From Manihot esculenta (lineage: Eukaryota > Streptophyta > Magnoliopsida > Malpighiales > Euphorbiaceae), in contig NC_035178.2 of assembly GCF_001659605.2 (NCBI RefSeq), positions 8,564,062 through 8,628,061 on the forward strand: DNA of 64,000 bases. Direction: 5' to 3'. The notes beneath the pieces are model-generated. The model was not told where the DNA came from, ran no database searches, and was given only the letters and a program-made list of their open reading frames with translations. Position 1 is the stretch's first letter. Every line of letters starts with the position of its first letter. The translations under genes were made by a program, and so were the position numbers. Below are positions 10,935 through 22,964 of this stretch, in pieces.

Positions 10935-13900
10935 AAAATCGAGGTTGTTAGGTTAAAGAAGGAAATCTTTATTTTTCAGAGAAAACACATTCTAGATCTC
11001 TTAGAATAAATTTGAATGTTAGGTTGTAAATCAGCAGAAACTCGCATTGAGAACAATCACAAGCTATAAGCAGGAATTGATGAATTAATGGATATTGTTA
11101 GATATCAGGGGTTGATAGGCAGACTGATTTATCTTTCGCATATTCGACTAGACAAAGCATATGCTGTCAGCTTAGTCAGTCAGTTTATGCATGATCCTCG
11201 TGAGTCTCATATGCAAACTGTTTTTCGCATTTTGCAATACTTGAAGTCTGCTCCTAGAAAAGGTCTCCTATTCTCTAAACATGGTCATCTTCGCATACAT
11301 TCATTCACATATGCATATTGAGCTAGATTCCTTGATGATAAAAGGTCGACTAGTGGGTATTGTACACTTGTTGGAGAAAATCTTATCACTTAGAAAAGCA
11401 AAAAGCAACGTGTTGTTGCTCGATCAAGTGCTGAGATAGAATATAGAGCGATGATACAAGGTGTTTGTGAACTCCTATAGTTGCAGAGATTATTGGGAGA
11501 ATTTTATCATGACAATAAATCTGCTATCAGTACAACTCACAATCTAGTTCAATATTACCAAACGAAACACATAGAGATTGATCAACATTTCATTAAAAAG
11601 AAGATAATAAATGGTGTCTTGAGATTAGATCATGTGACTTCCGATGAACAGCTAGTTGATGTATTTACCAAATAGCTCAGCAACAGACCTATTATATATT
11701 GATTTGCAAGTTAGACATGTGTTATATTTATGCACCAACTTGAGGCTAAGTGTGAACCAATATAGAAGGTTCCTAATTAGGAGAATTTAAATCTTTGGGA
11801 TCCTAATTAGATTTAATTTAAGGGATTTTATTATTATTATAAATATTTCTAATTTAGATTGATTTTTTATGTATAAATACTCAAACCTTATAAAGATCAA
11901 TTCAATTGGAATAAAATAAAAAATTCTTCCTAAAATTCTTCATTAATATATCACTATATATTCAATATTCATTGCATCATCTCCCCTAGTGTAATCCACA
12001 ATGAATTATATCAAGTTAAATTAATTGAATTTTAATCTCTTTAATTATTTTATTTTTTATTTTATTATACCAAATATGAGAAAGTTAATAGGTTAATAAT
12101 TAATTTTATTCTTAATATTGAACAAAATATCATTAATTTTTTTTAAATTAATTATTTTATTAAAGGATACACCATTAACCATTAAAATCGAGGTTGTTAG
12201 GTTAAAGAAGGAAATCTTTATTTCTCAGAGAAAATGCATTCTAAATCTTTTAGAATAAACTAGTACGTTAGGTTGCAAATCAGCAGAAACTCCCATTGAG
12301 AGCAATCACAAGCTACAAGCACGGATTGGTGAATCAATAGATATAGACAGATATCAGAGGTTGGTAGGTAGACTGATTTATCTTTCGCATACTCGACTAG
12401 ACATAGCATATGCTGTCAGCTTAGTCAGTTAGTTTATGCATGATCCTCGTGAGTCTCACATGCAAACTGTTTTTTTTATTTTGCAATACTTGAAGTCTGC
12501 TCCTAGAAAAGGTCTCATATTCTCTAAACATAGTCATCTTCGCATACATTCATTCACAGATGCAAATTGGGCTAGATTCCTTGATGATAAAAGGTCAACT
12601 AGTGGATATTGTACATTTATTGGAGGAAACCTTGTCACTTAGAGAAGCAAAAAGCAATTTGTTGTTGCTCGATCAAGTGCTGAGGTAGAATATAGAGCGA
12701 TGATACAAGGTCTTTGTGAACTCCTATGGTTGCAGAGATTATTGGGAGAATTGTATTGTGATAACAAATCTGCTATCAGTACAACTCACAATCTAGTTCA
12801 ACATTATCGAACGAAACACATAGAGATTGATCAACATTTCATTAAAAAAAAGTTAATAAATGGTGTCTTGAGATTAGATTATGTGACTTCCGATGAACAG
12901 CTAGTTGATGTGTTTACCAAATAGCTCAGCAACAAGGCCTATTATATCTTGATTTGCAAGTTAGGCATGTGTTATATTTATGCACCAACTTAAGGCGGAG
13001 TGTGAACCAATATAGAAATTTTCTAATTAGGAGAATTTAAATCTTTGGGATCCTAATTAGATTTAATTTAAGGGATTTATTATTATTATTATAAATATTT
13101 CTAATTTAGGTTGATTTTTTATATGTAAATACTCAACCCTTATAAAGATCAATTCAATTGGAATAAAATAAAAAATTCTTCCTAAAATTCTTTATTAATA
13201 TATCACTACATATTCAATATTTGTTGCATCATCTCCCCTAGTGTAATCCATAATAAATTATATCAAGTTAAATTAATTGAATTTTAATCTCTTTAATTAT
13301 TTTATTTTTTATTTTATTATACCAAATATGAAAAAGTTAATAGGTTAATAATTAATTTTATTCTTAATATTGAACAAAATATCATTAATTTTTTTAAATT
13401 AATTATTTTATTAAATGATACACCATTAAACATTAAAATCGAAGTTGTTAGGTCAAGGAAGGAAATCTTTATTTCTCATAGAAAATACATTCTAAATCTT
13501 TTAGAATAAACTAGTACGTTAGGTTGCAAATCAGCAGAAACTCCCATTGAGAGCAATCACAAGCTACAAGCAGGGATTGGTGAATCAATGGATATGGATA
13601 GATATCAAAGGTTGGTAGGCAGACTGATTTATTTTTCGCATACTCGACTAGACATAGCATATGCTGTCAGCTTAGTCAGTCAGTTTATGCATGATCCTCG
13701 TGAGTCTCACATGCAAACTGTTTTTCTTATTTTGTAATACTTGAAGTCTGCTCCTAGAAAAGGTCTCCTATTCTCTAAACATAGTCATCTTCGCATACAT
13801 TCATTCACAGATGCAAATTGGGCTAGATTCCTTGATGATAAAAGGTCAACTAGTGGATATTGTACACTTGTTGGAGGAAACTTTGTCACTTAGAGAAGCA

Positions 13901-15972
13901 AAAAGCAACGTGTTGTTGCTCGATCAAGTGCTGAGATAGAATATAGAGCGATGACACAAGGTCTTTGTGAACTCATATGGTTGCAGAGATTATTGGGAGA
14001 ATTGTATTGTGACAACAAATCTGCTATCAGTACAACTCACAATCTAGTTCAACATTATCGAACAAAACACATAGAGATTGATAAACATTTCATTAAAAAA
14101 AAGTTAATAAATGGTGTCTTGAGATTAGATCATGTGACTTCCGATGAACAGCTAGTTGATGTGTTTACCAAATAGCTCAGCAACAAGACCTATTATATCT
14201 TGATTTGCAAGTGAGGCATGTGTTATATTTATGCACCAACTTAAGGCGGAGTGTGAACAATATAGAAATTTCCTAATTAGGAGAATTTAAATCTTTGGGA
14301 TCCTAATTAGATTTAATTTAAGGGATTTATTATAATTATAATTTATAAATATTTCTAATTTAGGTTGATTTTTTATATGTAAATACTCAAACCTTATAAA
14401 GATCAATTCAATTAGAATAAAATAAAAAAATTTTCCTAAAATTCTTTATTAATATATCACTACATATTCAATATTTGTTGCATCATCTCCCCTAGTGTAA
14501 TCCATAATAAATTATATCAAGTTAAATTAATTGAATTTTAATCTCTTTATTTATTTTATTTTTTATTTTATTATACCAAATATGAGAAAGTTAATAGGTT
14601 AATAATTAATTTTATTCTTAATATTGAACAAAATATCATTAATTTTTTTTAATTAATTATTTTATTAAAGGATACACCATTAAACATTAAAATCGAAGTT
14701 GTTAGGTTAAGGAAGGAAATCTTTATTTCTCATAGAAAATATATTCTAAATCTTTTAGAATAAACTGGAACGTTAGGTTGCAAATCAGCAGAAACTCCCA
14801 TTGAGAGTAATTACAAACTACAAGCAGGGATTGGTGAATCAATGGATATGGATAGATATCAGAGGTTAGTAAGCGGACTGATTTATCTTTCGCATACTCG
14901 ACTAGACATAGCATATGCTGTCAGTTTAGTCAATCAGTTTATGCATGATTCTCGTGAGTCTCACAATTGTTTTTCGCATTTTGTAATATTTGAAGTCTAT
15001 TCCTAGAAAAAGTCTTCTATTCTCTAAACATGGTCATCTTCACATACATTCATTCACAGATGTAAATTGGGCTAGATTCCTTGATTAAAAGGTCGATTAG
15101 TGGGTATTGTACACTTGTTTGAAGAAATCTTGTTACTTAGAGAAGCAAAAAGCAAAGTGTTATTGCTCGATCAAGTGCTGAGGTAGAATATAGAGCGATG
15201 ACATAAGGTGTTTGTAAACTCTTATGGTTGCAGAGATTATTGGGAGAATTGTATTGTGACAATAAATCTGCTATCAGTACAACTCACAATCTAGTTTAAC
15301 ATTACCAAACAAAACACATAGAGATTGATCAGCATTTCATTAAAAAGAAGTTAATAAATGGTGTCTTGAGATTAGATCATGCGACTTCCAATGAACAGTT
15401 AGTTGATGTGTTTACTAAATGGCTCAGTAATAAGACCTATTATATCTTGATTTGCAAGTTAGGCATGTGTATATTTATGGATCAACTTGAGGCGGAGTGT
15501 GAACCAATATAAAAGGTTCTTAATTAGGAGAATTTCAATCTTTGAAATCCTAATTAGATTTAATTTAAGAGATTTTATTATTATTGTAAATATTTATAAT
15601 TTAGGTTGATTTTTTATGTATAAATACTTAAACTTTATAAAAATCAATTCAATTGGAATAAAATAAAAAATTCATCCTAAAATTTTTCATTAATACATCA
15701 CTACATATTCAATATTGGTTGCATCATCTCCCCTAGTGTAATCCAGAATGAATTATATCAAGTTAAATTAATTGAATTTTAATCTCTTTAATTATTTTAT
15801 TTTTTATTTTATTATACCAAATATGAGAAAGTTAACAGGTTAATAATTAATTTTATTCTTAATATTGAATAAAATATCATTAATAATAATTAATTTTATT
15901 CTTAATATTAAAAAAAATATCATTAATTTTTTTAAATTAATTATTTTATTAAAGGATACACCATTAACCATT
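10935..15972 (+). mobile_element. Four-unit tandem array of copia RT/RNase H plus LTR plus flank
   Basis: Four head-to-tail units: 10935-12183, 12184-13434, 13435-14688 and 14689-15972 (1249, 1251, 1254 and 1284 bp). Each starts at AAAATCGAGGTTGTTAGG or AAAATCGAAGTTGTTAGG. It runs through RT C-terminal and RNase H coding sequence ([47 protein letters not shown]), then a polypurine-like CTTGAGGCGGAG and a TGTGAACCAATATA LTR start (11751, 13001, 14252, 15498). It ends with an AT-rich tail finishing GGATACACCATTAA. The same junction between tail and RT occurs three times, so this is tandem duplication after insertion rather than four insertions. Every unit carries stops, so none is functional. 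Confidence 0.88.
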
Positions 15973-18059
15973 AACCTTATTTTATTAACCCATACTAAAT
16001 ATATTTTACTAAAGTTGGAGCTTATGAATATTATTTAATTTTTAAAAATTTTTTATTTGAATTTAAACCGAAATTTGTTGATTAATTGAGGTAAGAACTT
16101 AAAAATAAATTTATTTGAACATGAATTAAAAATTGAGAAGTAAATTGAACATTTTGAATACTGACGTCATAAGTTTTTTTCCCCAGCAGAAGCATGACCA
16201 ATCCAGGCTTTGGTTTAGAAGGCTTGTTTCATTGGGCCAGCCCAACAAGCATTTCTAACAGAAATGAAATTCCACAAGTAATTTATTCTTTTCTCCGTCG
16301 TGGATTTAATCTCATAGTAACTATATCAACATTACATCAGAAAGTCTTAAATTTAACTCATTCAATTTTTTATTTATTTAATTTTGATAAAAGAAACAAA
16401 TTTTTAAAAAAATAGATAAAAGGTTCAAATTTTTTAATAGAAAATAATACTTTTATTTATTTATTTATTATTTTTTAAAGAGAATCATGCATGCATTATT
16501 TGGAAAAATTGTTTAATTTGCTATCTAACTACCTATTTCTTAATTTAGAGACAATCGTTTAATCAATTTATTCATGCTAATTTTGTTTAACGTGCAAACA
16601 CATTATTTGTAATCAGGGTGAGCATTCATCAGTTCAGTTTAAAATTAAATCGAATCGAATAATTTAAAAATTAAAATTTTAGTATTTATAAAATTAAATC
16701 GAATTGATTTTAATTAGAAATTGAACCAAACCAAATCAGTCTGATTCGACTCGATTCGATCAATTTTTTTAATTTAAACCAAATACCCGCGACTGTGTAT
16801 TGAATATGTTAAATATTTTTTATATTTAATATTAATTTTTATTATATAACTATGCTATTATTACTACTTTAAATAAGGTTTATGATTTTGTAGTAAGTTT
16901 TCTTATTATAAAAGAAATAATAAAAAATATAGTATTAGAATATAATTTTTCAATTTTATTCACTAATATTTTCGTTTAATAAAATTATTGTTAAAATATA
17001 TTTTTGAAAAATTATTATAGTCTAATTGTAATATAGATTGGAAATAAAATAAACTTTACTTGTAGTGAGATAAGATTTCAAAATTAATAATTTTTTTATT
17101 TTTTTATTTTACTTCAATTTATTGATTTTTAGTAATAAATTATATTTAATTATTTATTATTCAAAATATATGACTAATTTTCAGTATATTTATTTAGTAT
17201 TTAATTATTTTATTTATACTTTTATTTTAACATAATAAAAACGTATAATTTACAAAGTTTTACTCTTGTTAAAAATTTCAATTTTTTTATTTTGATAATA
17301 TTAAAAGTTTTAAATTTTTTATTTTAATAATATTAAAATTTTAATTATTATACATAAAAATTAATTGACAACAATAGTTTTTAAAATGTTTAAATTTATT
17401 TAATAAATGTTGCATTTTCAATATTAAATATATATTCTCTTTTGATAAGGTATTATTTTATTTTATTATTAATAGTATTTACAAAAATTTAAAATATATA
17501 AATTTTTAACATAATAATTTCTAAAACGCATGTATATATGGGTAAAACTTTTTAAGAATAAAAAAATAATTCAAACATTAAGTTAATATATAATTATAAA
17601 TAAAATAATAATAAATATATATTTTACAATATTTACTTAATCCTTTGTTAGCTACACTCGGTTTGGATCTAATTGAATCAAAGCCATTTAAAACCATGTT
17701 CACAGCAATTGTATTTTACTTATTTTTCACACTAAATTAATCTTTAACACAAATGCAAATATCTTTAAATTTAATTATAAAATTCAGTTTTACTTGATGA
17801 AAATCAACAACTTTATTTCTGCAGTTAAAATTTGTTAAAAATAAATCCTTCAATTTGAAAGAAAATGAAATAATGCATTTGGATTAGTAGGGGTTTGGTT
17901 ATTCAGTGAATTAGAGTTGTATATTTACTTCGTCGTTCAGTATTCTCACATTCTCAAGTACTAAACTTAGGCAAAATTGAAGGACTTTGTATTAAGAATT
18001 AATATCAGAGGTCGTAGGAGTTACTGATCTTGAGTGGTTGGAGCTGTGCATCTGATCAA
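15973..18059. other. Intergenic DNA upstream of the glucosyltransferase gene
   Basis: Mostly AT-only sequence. It contains a degenerate MITE (about 16,614-16,790) and the right copy of the segment duplicated at about 9.7-10.0 kb (about 17,650-17,860). The last roughly 180 bases are less AT-biased and probably hold the 5' UTR of the next gene. No coding exon recognised. Confidence 0.5.
16614..16790. repeat. Degenerate GGTGAGCATTC-type MITE fragment
   Basis: Starts CAGGGTGAGCATTC and contains degraded AATCGAATCGAA and GATTCGACTCGATTCGAT words. These resemble the element at 29,295-29,749. The right terminus is not clear. Confidence 0.4.
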
Positions 18060-21000
18060 ATGGGAAGTAATGCTTTTGATTGTCCATTGAGGAATTCAGA
18101 AGAGGAATTGTGTCGCAGTGGCCAGGAACTGAACAAGAGGTTTGAGCAGACTGGTAGTGTTGACATTTCAGCAATGGTAGATTCAGATGAACAATTTGAA
18201 GCAGGTCCTCTTCAAGAAACACAAAAGCGGGAGACAATTTCGGGAAATAAAGCAGGTGATCTTCAAGGAAAACAAAAACAAGAAACGAATTCAGGACTCC
18301 AGCCATCAGTTCAAGATATCTTTGAATCGAAAAAGTTGAATGCTACTTCTTTCCCTCAACAAGGTTTGTCTGTTTGTTTTTTTCAAAAATACTTTGGAGG
18401 CTCAAGTTTTTTTGACTTGCGTTTTACCCTATCTAGATTTTTGCTGGTCTTCACCTTTTTTCTGCTTTTGAGTAATATTTTTCTAATTATTTTGGTACTA
18501 TGTTGCATTAATAAAATTGCTGGAAACTAGGCTCACCTGAAATTTTGAGTTTCTGATTGTGGAAGCTGTGTCATGCTAGTTCTCGTGTGGAAATAATCAA
18601 GAAAATTTTATGCTACAAGTAAAATAATCTCAATAGTGAAAAAGCTATATGTGCATGTCTTGTACCAAAACGTGTGCTACATAAATGGGATATATTGGCT
18701 ACATGAGAGTAGGATAGGAGATTTGGAGGTTATATCAATTTTCATAAACTCTGGTAAAGTAAGAAAAACTTATATTACATGTCTTGCATATTCATGGCTT
18801 ACTCCGACTAACACATTCACTTGAGTTTGAGAACAGATGCGTCTACCTGAAACCACATCTCTGGCTAGTTTTCCTGAATTTATTATTATTTTTTTGTGTC
18901 TGCCAGTGAGCACTTAAATTCCACAAAAGGATAGTAAGAAGTATCGTAAACTAAAGCTATAATTTAAGTGATTGTGAGGTAGTGATTTCAAGATTTTATC
19001 TCATTTGTGACAGTCTAAATAAAATACTGTAGAGTATAATAAAAGAACAATTTGAACATCTTGAGTTAGGCAAGCAGTTTTCCTGCATATCCCTCACGTT
19101 CTGTATTTTATTCATTTCTCAGAAGTTAAACATGTTCCCTATGTTCTTTGCTATCATGGAGAATCTGATATCTGTGCATGTCTGTTGTGATATTCTAATA
19201 TTAAAATTACTACTATGTATCAAATCATTATAAATCCTTGCAAAATATTCATGGTAGTCCATCATAGTACATTTTTTTCTTTTTTCTTTTTTCGGTTTAT
19301 TATGTCTGTTTTATGGAAGGAAAACCTTTTAGCAGTAGCTGTATATTTAATTGAGCATCATTGTGCACTTCTTCTTAATGACTCTACATAAATAATTTAG
19401 ACCATTCGCCTTCCAGTTTTTTTATTGTACATAGGGAAATGGGATGGTGGTTGAGAAGAAAATTGCTTCTTCAATTCTTACATATAGATGGATTTATATT
19501 TTCCCTCCCTTTGACCTATGCTTGTTATTTTTGGTTGATTTATCTGACACAGATGCCATATTTCCTACACGGATTGGGACCTCCTTGGTCCTTGGTCCTT
19601 GGTCCTGCTCCTTGTCCTTGGTGCTATTCACACACACAAATATCTAGCTTTTTAGATTGAAGTGATAGTATATGTTCCTGACTATGCTTTTAGAAACTCT
19701 TTGTTTGTTTGTTTTCCATTCTTAACAAGTATGTCCATCCAAATTCTCATTTTTCCTTCAAATAGTTATTCCGCAAAATTTTTGCAGCTAATTTGTTATA
19801 GATCACATATTATATGTGGAGGGCTGAAGTTCTGTCATAAACAGTTAAACATTAATGTAAGGGAGAATTTTCATGTGCTTCCTGACATTAAAGCTTCTGA
19901 TATTGAAGGCTTGGGTCGCTGCACTCCTGTGGGTTCTCATAGACATCCGCCAATTGATGACGATGACAATGCTACTATCTATAGATCCATAACAGAGAAG
20001 AAGACCCCAAGACATGAGCTAAAATTAGATAAACTATCTGAGCATGAAAAGGTAATTTAGCAGTGTCTGCAAGTTTTTAGCTTGTGCCTGATCATATATT
20101 TTCCTTTGCATGTATGCGTAGTACGTAGGACAGTAGTAGGAGATGCTTTCTATGCCTTTTCTTTTATAGTTCATAAGATTACAATTACCTCTGCATATTG
20201 CATGTCAAAATGTCATATGCTTTTTTCTTCTACAGAATGACTTGTTCCTTTTATTGTGGCATCACATACCAGTTTAGGGCCTGTCATGGATACAAAAATG
20301 AGGACATCAATTTTTTTATGGTATCATTACTTTACAAATCAAAAGCTATACAACTTGTGCTACCTTATTGTCTTGTTTTAAAAAGTATATATTATGAAAA
20401 TTTTAGTTTCTTTGTGGCTCGTAGTTCTAGGTTTTTTTAGCAATTTGATGAGCAGTCGATCTATGAGGGGCTTGATTCAGGAAGTTTATCCTGTTCAATT
20501 GTCCACAGCTTCTATCTTTGTGGTTGGTTTTGTGTTTTCTTCCTACTGATCATGATTCTTTCTTGTAATGGTCTTCAGAAAAAACTTATTTCTGGGTTGG
20601 TAAAGATCCAAAATGATGGAACAGTGGATGTTGATCTAGCCAAAACTGCTCCCAACTCAGTTGAAGGGGGGACATCTTTCTATCTTAATGATACCTCTCT
20701 TGAATCTTCCAATAAATTAATTCCAAGGTTGAAAATTGCAATTCTTGTGGCTGGAACTAGAGGAGATGTACAGCCATTTCTAGCTATAGCCAAGAGACTT
20801 CAGGCATGTTCGTAATACTTTGTTCATTACACTGATCCATTGTTTTTGCTGTTGTTCCTGTCCTCATGTTATAATCCCCAACATGTCCTACATTAATTGC
20901 TCTAGTATTGTACCTTTTCTTGTTTAAAAATTTTCAGGTGTTTGTGTAATATTCTTTATAATTTTATTTTTGTTATGGATAATGGGTAGACCAAATTCAT

Positions 21001-22926
21001 TAGAGTCCAAATATTGAGTAAGTCTTTTCAAAATCAGTCAATCATAATTATTGTTTAGATTAGAATAGACATGTTGATTATTATTATCTTTATTATTTTT
21101 TAGATTAGGATAAACTTTCTAATATTATCAATCTTTATTATTATTTAGATCAGGATAAGCTATCTAGTTATTATCGAGTAAGGTAGATGTTACGGTTAGC
21201 TGCTTGTTTGGGAAATTGTTTCCCACATCGACTGAGTAGGAAAATTAGGAAGGATATACAATTAGCTAGCAAAAATTATTAAATAACTTAGATTAATCAT
21301 TTTAAGTCAGTAGAACTTTTAATTTGTTAGGAAATCTTATGCTGTATGACTTTCACTGTATATGTATGACTTTCACTGTATATATGGGTTAATTCATTGA
21401 GTAATAAAAACAAGCATATTAAGTAAAAATACAATTTAAGATTCTCTCTTATTAATGAGTACGATATGCTATTGTATGACTTTCATTATATATATGGGTT
21501 AATTCATGAGTAATAAAAATAAGCAAATTAAGTAAAAATATAATTTAAGACTCTCTCATTAACGAGTCTGATATGCTATTTTATGACTTTCATTATATAT
21601 ATGGGTTAATTCATGAATAATAAAAACAAGCATCATGAATAATAAAAACAAGCGGACTAAGTAAAAACACAATTTAAGCTTCTCTCACATTAATGAGTCC
21701 TCTAATGAGTCCCTATCAATTCATCCCGTGGCGTGATCCATGACCGTATTGTAACAATTTTTATTTAATATGTGGATTTTTTTAATTATATTTTATGCAT
21801 TATTACTTTATTCTGGGAAAGAAGTATCTGAGGTTCACAATTCAGACCATATGTCCCTAGTCCCTAGTTCGAAACCATATGGTAAAATAATCCATTGCCA
21901 TAATTTGAAGTATGTTTAATAATCCAGTGTTTTGTTGCAGGAATTTGGTCATCATGTTAGGTTGGCAACTCATGCTAACTTCAAAAGCTTTGTTAGGTCA
22001 GCTGGTGTAGAATTTTATCCCTTAGGTGGTGATCCTCGGATTTTGGCAGGATGTAAGAGGTCCCTAGTTTATGAATCCGATTTATATTACAATGGAATTT
22101 CTTTTTGGTGGCTACTCTATTTCTTCTATATGCTAAGTTATATTATATAGCTAGCATGTTTATTTCAATTTGTTATCACAGATATGATAAAAAATAAAGG
22201 TTTCATCCCATCTACACCAGGAGATATTGCCTTACCATTGAAGCAGATAAAAGCTGTTATTGAGTCTTTTCTTCCTGCGTGCACAGAGCCAGATATGGAA
22301 ACTGGTGTGCCTTTTAGAGCCCAAGCAATTATTGCAAACCCACCTGCTTATGGTGAGTTGGTAAAAACTGAAGATTCTCATCATCTTCTTATAAATCATG
22401 TCTGCTTTGTTTTGTTTTCCCCTTCAAAAAATGCTTGATGGTTGTTGGTTCAGCTTGTGAATAAGTCCTGTTGTTGTTTAGTATACTTTGAGATTGATTC
22501 TGAATGGCCTATTATGCATATAACTTTAATTGTAGAAAATGAGGTTGAGTTATGAAAATGTCTAGTCTAATTGTGCTTTGTGTCACAGGACATGTACATG
22601 TTGCTGAAGCTCTTGGTGTACCAATTCACATTTTCTCCACAATGCCTTCGACGTGAGTATTAATTAAAAATAACCATGCATTTGAAAGTGGAAAATAAAT
22701 TATTAAATTGAACTTGTGATTTTTAGTTAAATATTTATTATTCACTCTGAGACTGATGCTATTGCATTCTTAAACAAATAGAAGGATTAGAAGAGAGCCA
22801 TCTTAAATTCTAACTAAATTATGTAGCATATGCTTTTCACTATTTTAGCTGATACACGTCTGCTTAATTCCTTGACCCTTGGCAAATATTCTACCATTGT
22901 TAAAAATGTGGTATTCTTAGTTGAGG

Positions 22927-22964
<38 letters not shown>

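Noticed and set aside
16194..16415. Plus ORF beginning MTNPGFGLEGLF with TGGGCC and AGCCCAA words nearby
   Set aside because: It tails into low-complexity sequence and no protein family fits. The words are common promoter motifs and not enough to call a gene.
19439..19660. Overlapping plus ORFs in UGT80B1 intron 1
   Set aside because: They lie in intron sequence with repetitive CCTTGGTCC words and are not needed for the gene model.
21860..21880. AGTTCGAAACC resembling a tRNA/SINE B box
   Set aside because: No A box at a suitable distance and no tRNA-like fold or SINE tail was seen.
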